Shown: one piece after another, positions 1 to 10,345 of the stretch | How positions within the stretch are numbered: the stretch's first letter is position 1 | How the letters are laid out: each line of letters begins with the position of its first letter | Assembly (NCBI RefSeq): GCF_026151205.1 | Contig: NC_087077.1 | Coordinates: forward strand, 6,474,483 to 6,534,482 | Direction of reading: 5' to 3' | From: Bolinopsis microptera | Taxonomy: Eukaryota > Ctenophora > Tentaculata > Lobata > Bolinopsidae | Length of the DNA: 60,000 nucleotides | Translations under genes and position numbers: made by a program | Notes under the pieces: generated by a model | What the model was told of the DNA's origin: nothing | What the model saw: only the letters and a program-made list of their open reading frames with translations | Database searches by the model: none

Positions 1-318
1 GCTAACCCTGCTAGCAGGGGGGGCGGCACCTTAGGGGGGCGGCATTTTCCTGGATTGTAGGTCTGATTTCACGGAAAAAGCGCCTTATAGGTGTCCTACC
101 CTGTCGAATTTAGCGTTCGGTCGACGTGAAAAAAATATTTGGGGTACCATTTTTGCTTCAGGGAGCGGCAAAAAGCTGTAGGGGGCGGCAAAAAAAGTAC
201 CCAACCTTTTTTTTAATTTTTTTAAATTTTTTTTTAGGGACACAAAATTCTAGGGGCGGAAAAGGGGCGGCAAATTTCAATCAGCAGGGGGGCGGCACAA
301 AGTAACGTTACACCACTG
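1..318 (-). mobile_element. Terminal fragment of a hAT-like DNA transposon
   Basis: The segment is built of repeated G-rich motifs of the form 'ggggcggcaaa' with poly-T/poly-A stretches around 200-235 and no open frame. Read on the minus strand from 318 it starts CAGTGGTGTAACGTTAC, which resembles hAT-superfamily ends (CAGTG/CAGNG starts). The base after it (319) is where LINE-A sequence starts, so this may be one end of an element whose other end lies before the window. No second end or target-site duplication can be tested here. The assignment rests only on the terminal motif. Confidence 0.35.
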
Positions 319-364
319 CCTCTAGAAACCCCAGAACTCATCAAGCTTAGTCAAAACTAGTTGA

Positions 365-1687
365 CCAGCTACGTACAGTTTCCTGGACAACTGGAACCTT
401 TTTGGGCCATGCACAAGCCAATACGTATGTGAAGATTGCATTTCACTGGTAGATGACACCCGTTCTTCCAAAAACTTTTCTCCACCTGGTCCACCTGTAC
501 CATCTGTGGTAGATGCTCCTAAGTCCAACCCTGTGATGAGTCATGATAATGGTCATGATGAAGCTCCTGATATTCTCTCCAAAGTTGAGCATCTGATGAG
601 GGCAAACAACTCTGCCCTTCTGGAATCATTTCGTGAGGAAATGCATAGCATTATTGTCGACAAGCTTGCTCTATGTGCTCCAGCCTCTGAACATTCACTT
701 GAAGAGCGAGTTTCTAATGTTAACAAAGAAAACTTGCAATCCCGGTCTCCAAGTGCACTGTCCTCTTACAGCAATTTTGCTGAAGCTCTTGTAGGTGGTG
801 CTAGTTCTCCTCAGCCAAGTAAAGTGTCCGCTAACATAAATCAAATTAGCAAGGAAAGTAAAGAGATATTGGTGCTAGATAGTCCCTTTCCTTCTGCTGA
901 TATTTCATCTGCTCCAGATGTTCTATCTGAGTTGCTCTATGACACACGATTGATTGCTATGAAAACTAGCCTACTAGATTCACATAAGAAGATAACGCTA
1001 GTTTTTCCATCTTCATCTGATAGGCTGAAGGCTAAAAGTCTTATTGAAAACTCTGATGTCATTAAATTACTTGGTTTTCACATCACTCTCTCACAGAAAG
1101 CTCTCCCTAAGGTCACTGTGTCTAATATTCCCAGTCAGATATTCGAAACCATTGATCGCCATGGTTTGCCCGCTGAAGATTTCCGGTTACAGACTAAAAA
1201 AGCTCTTCTAGATATTATTCCCTTGAAAAATCCTGGACTTAAACACTTGCTAGATAATGAGCATTTCTTTGAAATTGTGTACATAAATGTTGGACTAAGG
1301 TACACTACTGCTGGGATCAAGGTCTCTCCTCAGATTAGGAACCTATTGACAGGAGACGGCAAAATCTTCATTCTGAATAGTGCTTGTCCTGTAAAGGATA
1401 GATTCATCATCAAGCAGTGCTATAATTGTCAGAAGCTCCACCATATTTCCCAAAATTGTCCTGAGAAAGAAACTCTGGTTTGTATGTATTGCAGCGGTAG
1501 GCATAGAACATCAGACTGTCATTACAAGGAAGACCCTATCAGACATAGATGTCGCAATTGCAGTCTGTCAAAAGATCCAAGAATCTCATCTCACTGTAAC
1601 ACTCACTATTCCAGCTCAGAGCAGTGCCCCATCATGCAACAGGCATTGAATCGGTATAAACAAAACATCCTTACTTCAAAAAACTAG
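365..1687 (+). CDS. LINE-A ORF1: Gag-like zinc-knuckle protein
   Basis: The open frame runs from just after a TGA at 362 to the TAG at 1685-1687. No convincing ATG marks the start, and the first part of the protein is probably lost. Near the N-end a Cys-pair motif (PCTSQYVCEDC) hints at a PHD/RING-type finger remnant. The C-end has CCHC knuckles: CYNCQKLHHISQNC (CX2CX4HX4C) then CMYCSGRHRTSDC (CX2CX3HX4C), followed by another Cys/His cluster before the stop. The middle is Ser-rich. Such ORF1 proteins bind element RNA and form the RNP of Jockey/CR1/I-type LINEs. ORF2 begins 29 nt after the stop. Confidence 0.8.
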   Translation, partial: PATYSFLDNWNLFGPCTSQYVCEDCISLVDDTRSSKNFSPPGPPVPSVVDAPKSNPVMSHDNGHDEAPDILSKVEHLMRANNSALLESFREEMHSIIVDKLALCAPASEHSLEERVSNVNKENLQSRSPSALSSYSNFAEALVGGASSPQPSKVSANINQISKESKEILVLDSPFPSADISSAPDVLSELLYDTRLIAMKTSLLDSHKKITLVFPSSSDRLKAKSLIENSDVIKLLGFHITLSQKALPKVTVSNIPSQIFETIDRHGLPAEDFRLQTKKALLDIIPLKNPGLKHLLDNEHFFEIVYINVGLRYTTAGIKVSPQIRNLLTGDGKIFILNSACPVKDRFIIKQCYNCQKLHHISQNCPEKETLVCMYCSGRHRTSDCHYKEDPIRHRCRNCSLSKDPRISSHCNTHYSSSEQCPIMQQALNRYKQNILTSKN

Positions 1688-1716
1688 CTACAAACTCTAA
1701 GTCAGAATGTCAGAGT

Positions 1717-2415
1717 ATGAACTTTGCCCTGTTCAATTGCAGATCCATCTGCAATAAAACTGCTGGAGTCATGCAATTGCTTGAAGACTTTGATACTGAT
1801 ATTTGCTGTGCTACAGAAACTTGGCTGAGAAAAGATGACAATGCTAAGTTTTCTGAGATGAAAGAACTTGGATATTCCATTCATAGCCAGCCAAGAGCTG
1901 GGCGGGGAGGAGGTGTTGCTGTTCTATATAAGAAAAGTCTTAAAGTGACTCCTCAGAAGTGCAAGCGATTCAAAACGTTTGAGTCTTGTGAAGGTACCTT
2001 CAAATCATCTTCTGGAGATATACTACGAATTGTTTCAATTTACCGTTCTGGCACCTCCACATCTCAGAGTGCTAACATCCCCCAATTTCTAACTGACTTT
2101 GAGCAACTCTTGGTTGATTTAGTAGACAAACCTGGAAAGCCCTTGATCATGGGTGACTTTAATATCCACATTGAAGACGAAAATGATTCAGTTGCACAAA
2201 GGTTTAATTCACTACTTAAGTCTTGTGGGTGGGTGCAACAAATTTCAGCTGCAACACACAGAGATGGGGGCATATTAGATCTTGTAATTACCAGGGATGG
2301 TTCTTTTACTCACGATTGCATTGAAGTTCTAGATCCTGTCATTACTGATTCTGGTACATCGTCTGACCACTACTTTGTTGCTTTCAATTGCAATATGTAT
2401 CTCCAGCACCCATAG
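1717..2415 (+). pseudogene. LINE-A ORF2, N-terminal part: AP-type endonuclease
   Basis: This is the endonuclease-exonuclease-phosphatase (EEP) domain that nicks target DNA to prime reverse transcription. It starts at an ATG (MNFALFNCRSIC), and the family landmarks follow in order: CCATETWL with the catalytic Glu, RAGRGGGVAVLY, LIMGDFNIHIE, and GTSSDHYFVAF with the catalytic Asp-His pair. The frame then drifts and stops at 2415, while the RT frame is already open from 2388. A one-base indel at about 2390-2400 therefore separates the two halves of one original ORF2. Confidence 0.85.
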
Positions 2416-4190
2416 GCACTCTAGAACCAATTACTTACAGAAACATTGCTTGCATAGACCTAGATGCTTTTGTTGAGGATATTCTTAAGTCAAAACTATG
2501 TGACACTGATTGCTTCAATGACCTCGATAGTGCAGTTGATATCTATGAGTCTGAGTTGAGCAGTATTTTGGACAAGCATGCTAAAGAAAAAACTTTCATC
2601 CCAAGAAAAGATCATAACGCTGAATGGTGGTCTACACACTGTCAACAAGCAAAAGCAATGAGAAGAAAGATTGAGAGACTGTATCAAAAGAATCATGATT
2701 GCCCAGATTATAAACGACTGTACAGGAAAGCATCAGAGAGAGCATCCTCAGTCATTGTATCCACAAGAGATCACTTCTACAAAACAAGGTTACAAGATAG
2801 TGCAGGTGATGCTAAAAAGACTTATTCCATCGTTAATAAGTTGCTCAATAAAGAAAAAGTTAGTACTACTACACCTTCTTGCTCTTCAAATCTTGAGAGT
2901 GCTAACAACTTTGCACAGTTCTTTAAATCAAAGGTCGACAACATATACAACAACATTTATTTAGAACAACAATCGCAAGATTCTCCTAAATCAGATGAAT
3001 TTGTTCCTCTTTCTAATAGCCCAAAGATAGTACAATTCCGTCATGTGTCTGATGAAGAACTAGTAAGCATCATAAAGAATATGTCTAACAAATTCTGTGA
3101 TCTTGACCCCATACCTACAAAGATTCTCATCAAGTGTCTCCCAGAACTCCTTCCTCTGATCTCATTTATAGTCAATGAATCATTAGTTAAAGGTGAGTTT
3201 CCTATAAAACTTAAGGAGGCTCTCATTCGTCCAAGTTTGAAGAAACGTGGCCTTGACGGTGAATCTCTATCTAACTATAGGCCTATTAGCAATCTCTCAT
3301 TCTTGTCAAAAATCATTGAGAAGTGTGTATCTATACAGCTCACCAGTTATCTTGAGGATAACAACTTGCTTTCTAAAGTTCAGTCCGGCTATAGGAAGTT
3401 TCATAGCTGTGAAACTGCAACAACCAGAATCCATAACGACATCTTGATAACTATTGACAAGAAAACTAAAGTTGTTCTTTTACTTCTAGATTTGAGTGCT
3501 GCCTTTGATACTGTCAATCACCCAAGATTAATCAAGAAGCTAAGATCTGCTTATGGCATTACAGGCATTGCTCTTACATGGATCAGGTCCTACTTGGCTA
3601 ACCGTTCATTTTGTGTCAAAGTCAAGGATTCGTCTTCCTCAGCAACTGTTCTTGAGATAGGTGTGCCACAAGGTTCAATCCTTGGCCCCTTGCTATTCAT
3701 ATTGTACACCAAAGATCTTGAGAACATTGCAAGTATGCATGGGTGCTGTATTCATTTGTATGCTGATGACACCCAGCTGTATTTCACTCTTGATTCTGAT
3801 GACCCATCACAGCTAGAGCACAATATGGAACACTGTATGTCTGATATCAAGAAATGGATGACAAACAATTTCCTTCAACTGAATTCTTCTAAGACTGAAG
3901 TCATCGTTATATCCTCTAAATTTGACTCAACAAATATTCCAGCCTCTCTACAGATTGTTAAGGATCAAGAGCCACATGTTGTTAGTGGAACTGTGAAGAG
4001 TCTTGGGCTGTATTTGGACAGTTATCTTTCAATGAGTGATCAGATTACGTCAGTGGTTCAAGCATGTAATATTCAGATCAGAAATTTGTGGTTTATTGCA
4101 TCAAAACTGTCTTTTAACCTTAAGATTCAGCTTGTTCATGCTCTAGTACATGCTCTAGTTCATGCTCTAGTACTTTTAACGGCCAGGTAG
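2388..4190 (+). pseudogene. LINE-A ORF2, central part: reverse transcriptase
   Basis: This frame continues LINE-A ORF2 after the frameshift. RT palm motifs are intact: motif A LLLLDLSAAFDTVNH (about residue 368 of this segment), motif B GVPQGSILGPLLF, and motif C YADDTQLYF with the catalytic Asp pair (about 458). Upstream is the usual fingers motif LSNYRPISNLSFLSKIIEKC. The true C-terminal coding sequence is cut at 4174 by a SINE, and the last residues of the open frame come from the SINE. Just before the cut, HALV is coded three times in a row by a 12-bp tandem triplication not expected in the family. Confidence 0.85.
4137..4170 (+). repeat. 12-bp tandem triplication in LINE-A RT region
   Basis: The unit catgctctagtN occurs three times, coding HALV-HALV-HALV. 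Related LINEs have one copy here before the SRIDYCNS motif. It lies immediately at the SINE integration point, so it is either an older slippage event or linked to that insertion. Confidence 0.7.
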
Positions 4191-4537
4191 CGCAGTTGGT
4201 TAGAACGCCTGTCTTACAATCGTTAGGTTGCGAGTTCGAAACCCACTGACTGCCTGGTCGTGGGGTGAGCGTCGTCGACGTTCAGCTAAGGATCATGAGT
4301 GGTCTATGCAGCCCCCCGGTCTACTCAGCCGAATACTCGAGAAATCGGGTGTGAGGGTTAAATGAGGAGCTGCACATTGCAGCAAAGTCTCGGACGAAGA
4401 AAGTATGGTACACACTACCTTAACCGTCACTGGCCAAAAAGATCCTTCGGCTTCCTGTAATTGGCTGGTTGCACTTGTGTAACATTGTGGCTGTTGGAAT
4501 ACACCGAAGTAAAATAAGTGTCTAGATAAAAAAAAAA
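4175..4537 (+). mobile_element. tRNA-derived SINE inserted in LINE-A
   Basis: A 363-bp insert is flanked by the 6-bp direct repeat AGTACT (4169-4174 and 4538-4543). Its head (4181-4259) looks like a tRNA. The pol III A box TAGCGCAGTTGG is at 4188-4199, and a B-box-like GAGTTCGAAACC is at 4232-4243, with a TAC-type anticodon loop and an acceptor-like GGCCAGG. A non-tRNA body of about 260 bp follows, ending in a run of A. Removing the insert and one duplicate rejoins the LINE-A frame exactly at HALV-LSRIDYCN. It is not a functional tRNA gene: the anticodon stem does not pair properly. The partner LINE is unknown. Confidence 0.85.
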
Positions 4538-4543
4538 AGTACT

Positions 4544-5006
4544 CTCTAGAATTGATTATTGCAATAGCGTATATTTTGGACTGAGCTCTTATGATTTAAG
4601 TCGTTTACAGAAGGTGCAAAATTCTGCTGTAAGATTTATTTTCGGGAGAGGAAGAAAGGCACACACTACTCCACTACTTAAGAAAGTTCATTTTCTACCA
4701 GTTAGATTTAGAATAGATTTTAAGATTGCCCTACTTGCCTACAAGTGTTTAAATAATATAGCTCCTCCTTACTTAAAAGAGTTGATATCTCCTAGGCAGC
4801 AAAGTTTTAAAAATGTACGTCTTGATAATGATTATTTTTACCTTAGTTTTCCGCCCTCTCCTAACTATGTAAACACAGAGAAAGCTTTTAGTCACTGTGC
4901 AGTTAAAGTATTTAATTCCTTGCCATACGACATAAGATCAGCTGAGTCAGTTACATCTTTCAAGACCAAACTTAAAACATACTTCTTTTCTCTAGCATTT
5001 GATTGA
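4544..5006 (+). pseudogene. LINE-A ORF2, C-terminal part
   Basis: Directly after the SINE duplicate the frame reads SRIDYCNS, then LQKVQNSAVRFIFGRGR, HTTPLLKKVHFLPVRFRIDFK and SFKTKLKTYFF, ending at TGA 5004-5006. This is the conserved tail of CR1/Jockey-like ORF2 proteins downstream of the RT. It is in the same frame as the segment before the SINE, because insert plus duplicate total 369 bp, a multiple of three. Only about 40 bp of 3' UTR follow before LINE-B. Confidence 0.8.
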
Positions 5007-5046
5007 TTTTGCATTTACATAGGTAAAATGAACTTGTCATGTCTAA

Positions 5047-5472
5047 TTTTCAATTCGAGTAGACAACCTTAGAGGAGAGAATGCAATCTATCAGCTGGTT
5101 GACATTCTCCGCATGAAGATTGAACAGATAAAAAAGCTCTCCCCTAAAATCAAACTCTTTGTCACCGCAGTCCTCCCAACCAGACTGCCCCAAATGAACA
5201 AGAACATCATGATCTTCAACCGACTAGTCGATGAATTGTTGAGTGCCAACTTTAACCAGACTGTATGGCACATTGGAGTTGGCCACTTTCTGGACAGTAG
5301 TGGACTCCTTGCCACTAATCTGACCAGAAGTGGTGATGATATACATTTAGGTATTTATGGTATTGCAAAATTTGTGAGATGTGTGAAGCACTGGGTGTAT
5401 GTGAGAGCGAGGCAAGAGTGGACAAGACGTGGAAAACACAACCAGTCAGTGGGGTCTAACAACCCCACTTAG
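5047..5472 (+). pseudogene. LINE-B ORF1 remnant: C-terminal half of SGNH/GDSL hydrolase
   Basis: The frame is open from 5047 without a start codon and ends at TAG 5470-5472. The sequence LFVTAVLPTRLPQMNKN followed by a DDIHLGIYGIAKF motif matches the later blocks of SGNH esterases. There the Asp-x-x-His pair supplies two catalytic residues. The N-terminal GDS and GxND blocks are missing through truncation. CR1-type LINEs are known to carry an esterase in ORF1, and LINE-C here has the fuller version. ORF2 begins only 5 nt after the stop, which suggests coupled translation of the intact element. Confidence 0.6.
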
Positions 5473-5477
5473 TAAAA

Positions 5478-5897
5478 ATGAATATAAAACTGATTAAAGA
5501 TGTGTGTGGCCCATGCAGCAGATCTATTAACATTGGACAACCTTTACTGGAGTGTGAAAACTGCAATAATGCAATCCATACCAAATGCTTCAAATCTGCC
5601 AAATATTCTTGCAAAAATGGTCTGTGGATGTGTTACGAGTGTGCTAGTTCTGCAGAGGAACGATACTATCCATTTCCATCTAATGAAGAATCTTATGACT
5701 CTGACAGATTCTATGAAAATAGGAACCAGGAGGATACCCTGATTGCATCGTATTCCCTTGTACTTGAACGCTGTCGTCGCTACTCTAAAATTGAATTTCT
5801 AAATGCAATTAAGCAGCTTAATTCCTTAAAAAACCCATGTTATCATCTCTATTCTACAATGTGGATGGAAATGCATCCAACTTTGATAGCTTCTTGA
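5478..5897 (+). pseudogene. LINE-B ORF2, N-terminal PHD-type zinc finger
   Basis: It starts at the ATG 5 nt past the ORF1 stop. A Cys/His cluster (CGPCSRS, CENCNN, IHTKCFK, MCYEC) fits a C4HC3 PHD-like finger of about 50 residues, commonly found ahead of the endonuclease in CR1-like LINEs. An acidic, Tyr-rich linker follows. The true frame changes near 5835, where the endonuclease frame opens. The last ~20 residues of this open frame are therefore out-of-frame sequence. It should be read as the N-terminus of the next entry. Confidence 0.7.
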
Positions 5898-8890
5898 TTG
5901 AGCTCAGAAGTATAGGACACTCGTTTGATATGATAGGCCTTGCTGAAACCAATACTGATCCTGCGCAGCAGGGTCTGTATCAAATTCCAGCATACACAGG
6001 ATTCTATAGCTATGGGGAAACATTGGCGGGCAAGAAGAAAGGCACTGGTGTTGCACTCTATGTATCTGACAATCTAAACACTGTGGTCTTAGAAAAAGTA
6101 TCACATTGTACTCCAAATATTGAAAGCCTCTTTGTTGAAACCACAGATAGCGCAGGCTGCAAAATTGTTCATGGAGTCATGTACCGACCCCCAAATGGCT
6201 GCTTTGACAGCTTTTGTGAAACGCTGGAGTTAATTGCAAGACAGCTAAATGGAAAAACTGTCAATTTGTTGGGCGACTTTAACTCAAACATACTTAATAT
6301 TTCTACCAGTTCCCAGCTCTTTGAGGATACATTGTACAGAAATGGCTTCTATCCGACTATATCCATCGCAACACATTTTCGTCAAAACTGTAAAAGTTCA
6401 TGTATTGATAACATTTTAACAAATAAAATAGAGAATGTAGTCTTATCAGGTGTTATCGAGGAGCGGCTTGGTGAGCATGCCCCTATATTTACCTTTACCT
6501 CAGCAGAGACCCCTCGCAATACAGAGCCCCAGAAACATGTCCGATATTATGATTACTCAAGCTCCAAATTAAAAAGTTTTGTAACTGAACTTGAGGTGAA
6601 TGTAAATCAGCTGACTCCTTCGACACAATTTGATGAGTTTACGGCATGTTTTGACCAGACACTTGATAAACACTGTAAACTGGAAGTACCAAAAGTGACA
6701 AAAAGAACTCCGAAACTCAACCCATGGATTACAGACGGTATCATCCAGTCGGTAGAAAGAAAACATGAACTACGTAAGGAGTGGTCTGACACTGTTACCA
6801 ATAAGAACCCTGGTGGTAATCTCTTGTTCTACCAAGTATTTAGCAATTATCGTAGGATGCTTAAAGCCATCATTAAAGCTGCCAAACGTTCGCATTACTG
6901 CAACGAAATCCTCAACAACTGTGAAAACAGCAAGAAAACTTGGCAAATTATCAATGAACTTAGAGGCAAGAAGAAGAGACAAACCAAACGCCCGTTTATC
7001 ATTGATAATCAAAGAATAGTTGATAGAAGGACAATCGCTAATGGATTCAATGCTTGGTTTGTCTCTATTGCACCCAAGCTGAATGAGACGCTTAATGACC
7101 TATCTCATGGCATGCCTATATTACCCATGAAAACTTTTTATGACTTCCTGAATAAAAGAAATGAAAAAACTACTATGCTAGAAGATTGCTCCCCAACCGA
7201 AATATTGAAAATTATAAATCAGTTTGAAAACGGCAAAGCTAGTGACATTCCAATAAGTGTAATAAAAAAGTCATCTCATATAATTGCACCTGTCTTATCA
7301 AATTACTTCAATATCCTTATGGCCGAAGGTATATTTCCAGATGTCCTAAAAACTGGTAAGATAACACCTGTATATAAGAAAGGTAACCCTGAAGAAATTG
7401 AGAACTACCGTCCTATATCCACACTGTCTGTCTTCGGTAAAATCTTCGAAAAGCTCATTTACTCAAGAATATACGGATTTGTTAGCTCTCAAGGAGCCAT
7501 ATCGGAGACACAGTTTGGATTTAGGCAATCCCATTCTACATCTAATGCAGTCAATTACTCTGTAGATTTAATTACAAAATCTCTTAAACTCAAGAATCAT
7601 GTTCTAGGAATATTCATTGACTTAAGCAAAGCCTTTGACACTATCGACCATTCAACACTACTTATAAAATTAGAGGGCTGTGGAATTAGAGGAGTAGCAA
7701 ATAACCTTATAAAAAGCTACTTAACAAATAGACTACAATACACCGAAGTTGTGGGAGAAAAATCAGACACCCTATCTATTCAATTTGGTGTCCCGCAGGG
7801 TTCAATACTTGGACCTCTCCTATTTCTCCTCTACATGAACGACATCTCAAACAGTTCTAAACTAGGATCATTTGTTACATTTGCTGATGATACCAATATA
7901 TTTGTTGTAGGAAAAACAAAACGTGAGGCCTATGAACGTGGAAATAAGCTTCTTTCATCATTGCAGTCTTGCATGCGAGCAAATAAGTTACATATAAATA
8001 TGTCCAAGTGCTGCTACATACACTTCAAGCCTCCCATGAAAGGTTCTAAGTCAGAGACTCTATCAGATGATGAAGTAGGACTTACTATAGACAACTTTCC
8101 GATAAAAAAAGTTTCATCCACTAAATTCCTTGGAGTTATAATTGATGAAAACCTTTCATGGGAAGAACACATTAAAGCCCTTAAGCGAAATCTAAATCAT
8201 TCCACTTCCACCTTATGTCGACTTCGCTGCTCCCTTCCAGAATTTCTACATCAACAACTATACTATACTTTGTTTGAATCCCATCTCTCTTACTGTATAT
8301 CTGTCTGGGGTGGGGCAGCGAAGCATCGTATAAGCTCTCTGTTTACCGCCCAGAAGTACTGTCTTAGGGTTATGTTCGGTGATAGGGAGGCTTACCTTGA
8401 TAAGTTTAAGACCTGTGCACGTACCAGACCAATAGGGCACCAAAGACTTAACAACAAGTTTTTCATAAAAGAACATACTAAACCGCTATTCAAACATAAT
8501 AATATCCTAGCTATCCAAAATCTCTATACATACCACTGTTACCTCGAGCTCTACAAGATAATGAAATTTCGTGCTCCAATATCCTTACATGAAGGCTACA
8601 CATGCTCGACAAGGAAGCCGACCCTACTTATTTGTCAGGCTGACCCACCTGATAACCATAATACAAGATCAACCAACATTTTTAACATGATTACTCCAAA
8701 AATTAGAATGGATGACTTTACCATGAGTGTGATGTGTTTGCGGGGAAAGCTTAAACGTGCACTATTAAATAATCAACACAGCCACGCCCCGCTTGATTGG
8801 ACAATCAAAGATTTTGACTGCAACAATATTGTCTTCGAAAGATCACTACTTGCTGGTCACACACATGTCAGCGAAATTCCCCTAGTCTAG
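5837..8890 (+). pseudogene. LINE-B ORF2: endonuclease and reverse transcriptase
   Basis: There are 1,017 open codons. EEP motifs: LFYNVDGNASNF, IGLAETNTD, NLLGDFNSNIL (about residue 145), and a terminal GEHAPIF, where most family members have SDH. The catalytic Asp is thus replaced by Glu. RT motifs: ENYRPISTLSVFGKIFEK, motif A IDLSKAFDTIDH (about 592), GVPQGSILGPLLF, and motif C FADDTNIFV (about 682), in which Phe replaces the common Tyr without touching the Asp pair. The C-terminal region ends at 8890. It belongs with the PHD finger at 5478. A one-base frameshift near 5835 and the Glu substitution suggest an inactive copy, although the RT core is intact. Confidence 0.88.
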
Positions 8891-8950
8891 TGTTTTCCAA
8901 GTCTTGTTCTGTGAGAAAAGTATGTGTGAGAAAGTCTTTAATAAAATAAA

Positions 8951-9580
8951 ATGAATGTATATTTTTGAATTTTTAACATTTAATTTGATAATGCAGTATA
9001 AAGAAATTTTTAATTAGCACTGTATAGTTTAAGATATTTATATTAGCTTATTATAACCATTGATACAACGAACATAATTTTTCAACAGCTCTCGAATATC
9101 CATCTTAAAGTTGCATCTTATATCCTCAAACTACACAATTTAAACTTAGGCATATATATAGTGTAGACTTTCTGTCACAACAAGACTGTAACCCATAGTA
9201 ACAAACACAAACAGAACCCCTAACGTCTGCTAACAATTTTCTTCTGATCCTCATATGAGCCCTGTCTCTAAAAACTCAACTGAACTAGCGTTTTGGTGTG
9301 TGCAAAAGCTTTCAGGCACGCACATTCCCTGCCCCGTTAGTTGCCTGTCCCTTCAAAATCAAACTAACAGTCAAGGACAAAAAGTCATACACCAAATGAG
9401 CATTATATTTTTATAAATTGTTTTACATCTCTTTACTCTGTAAAATGTGCTAAAAATTAAATTTCTTGTTTCATTGAAATTTCTTGTTTCATTGAATTAA
9501 ACTAAGCTCAGTTAATGTAAGAGCCGCTTTAGAAAGCACTGGAGTTTATCTCCAGGATTAAATTATATCGAGTTATATGA
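8951..9580. other. Non-coding spacer, possibly LINE-C 5' UTR
   Basis: AT-rich sequence without an open frame or recognisable repeat, apart from a short direct repeat of 'atttcttgtttcattgaa' at about 9460-9495. It lies between the LINE-B tail and the first coding residues of LINE-C, so part may be the LINE-C leader. Confidence 0.4.
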
Positions 9581-9913
9581 TTTAGCTATAAGGCGGTTTA
9601 TAAATGTTGTAACTTCCCTAGCATCTTTAAGTTGATGGGACTTATTAATGACCTCCCCTCCACCACCAACAACATGGATGCTTGCCTTGTTACTAGGTAC
9701 GACACTCAGCAAGCTAAGTTAAGCCTCCATAAGGACGATGAAGACCTAATAATATCACAGTCCAGCTCCATTTGCACTTACTCTATAGGGGCTCCACGGT
9801 CACTTGAGTTTGTGCTCGATACAACCCAAGTAGAACAACGCACAACTAGGGCCTCTAGGTCAAGGCCAGCCCAAGAGTTGATTAACGCAGACTTCACCCT
9901 CCCTGCCACCAAT
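9581..9913 (+). pseudogene. LINE-C ORF1, first part: AlkB-like 2OG-Fe(II) dioxygenase
   Basis: The frame opens after TGA 9578; the ATG at 9635 is the first obvious start, but conserved-looking residues lie before it. The sequence NNMDACLVTRYDTQQAKLSL then HKDDED is typical of AlkB-type oxygenases. The first iron ligands are the HxD at 9728-9736. SICTYSIGAPRSLEFV matches the following strand of that fold. Known family chemistry is oxidative demethylation or hydroxylation using 2-oxoglutarate and Fe(II), usually on nucleic acid. The frame runs into a transposon at 9914 and continues at 15088 in the codon ACC AAT. Function in a LINE is unknown. Confidence 0.65.
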
Positions 9914-10130
9914 GTAAGGTTTTTTTTTTACATATTTGATAGATTTACAGATCTGGCTTGACAAAAATTTTCAGAAAAAATCATGTTCGCGGGAAGCAAA
10001 AATCCGATGAGTTTTTTAGGGGGGAGGGGTAGGGGGTTGAGGGGGGTTGGGAAGGGTTGTCATATGACGAGAAATTTGTTGCAAAAATTAAACAATCTTT
10101 ATTTGTTGATATTATTCACCCCTGTTGCCT

Positions 10131-10345
10131 AGAGTGGTGGGTCTGCACTTGAGAAGAGTGGGTCTGGCCGCTAGAATGGTGGGTCTGCAATCTAGAAGTG
10201 GATCTGGCAACCAGAATGGTGGGTCTGCAATCTAGAAGTGGGTCTGGCAACCAGAATGATGGGTCTGTACCCTTAAAGAGTGGTCTGACAACCAAAGTGG
10301 TGGGTGTGCACTTGAGAATAGTGGGTCTGGCAGCTAGAAGTAGTA
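10131..10345 (+). repeat. Short block of the 'gggtctggcaaccagaatgg' minisatellite
   Basis: About five degenerate repeats alternating gtgggtctggcaaccagaat and ggtgggtctgcaatctagaa. It is the same family as the large array at 11028. The two blocks are separated by about 680 bp of single-copy AT-rich sequence (10346-11027) with no recognisable feature. Confidence 0.85.

Larger units (their letters stand above)
319..5043 (+). mobile_element. LINE-A: non-LTR retrotransposon, ORF1 plus ORF2, degraded
   Basis: The order is zinc-knuckle ORF1, AP-endonuclease, reverse transcriptase and C-terminal domain, all on one strand. This is the layout of CR1/Jockey-like LINEs. The 5' end abuts the hAT-like fragment at about 319. 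The 3' end has no visible poly-A and runs directly into LINE-B around 5044. Damage: an in-frame stop at 362, a frameshift near 2390-2400, a 12-bp triplication at 4137-4170 and a SINE at 4175-4537. The element is a dead copy, but most codons are still readable. The clade name is not certain without a phylogeny. Confidence 0.85.
5044..8950 (+). mobile_element. LINE-B: 5'-truncated non-LTR retrotransposon
   Basis: It starts inside an ORF1 (SGNH hydrolase tail), then a PHD finger, EEP endonuclease and RT in ORF2, then a short AT-rich tail with AATAAA at 8940-8945. 5' truncation is the normal outcome of incomplete target-primed reverse transcription. It abuts LINE-A with no spacer, so it may have landed in the 3' UTR of LINE-A. 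No clear target-site duplication was found. One frameshift near 5835 is the only visible lesion in ORF2. Confidence 0.8.

Noticed and set aside
4181-4259. Functional tRNA gene with TAC anticodon
   Set aside because: The anticodon stem does not pair and the segment is the head of a SINE with target duplication and A tail.
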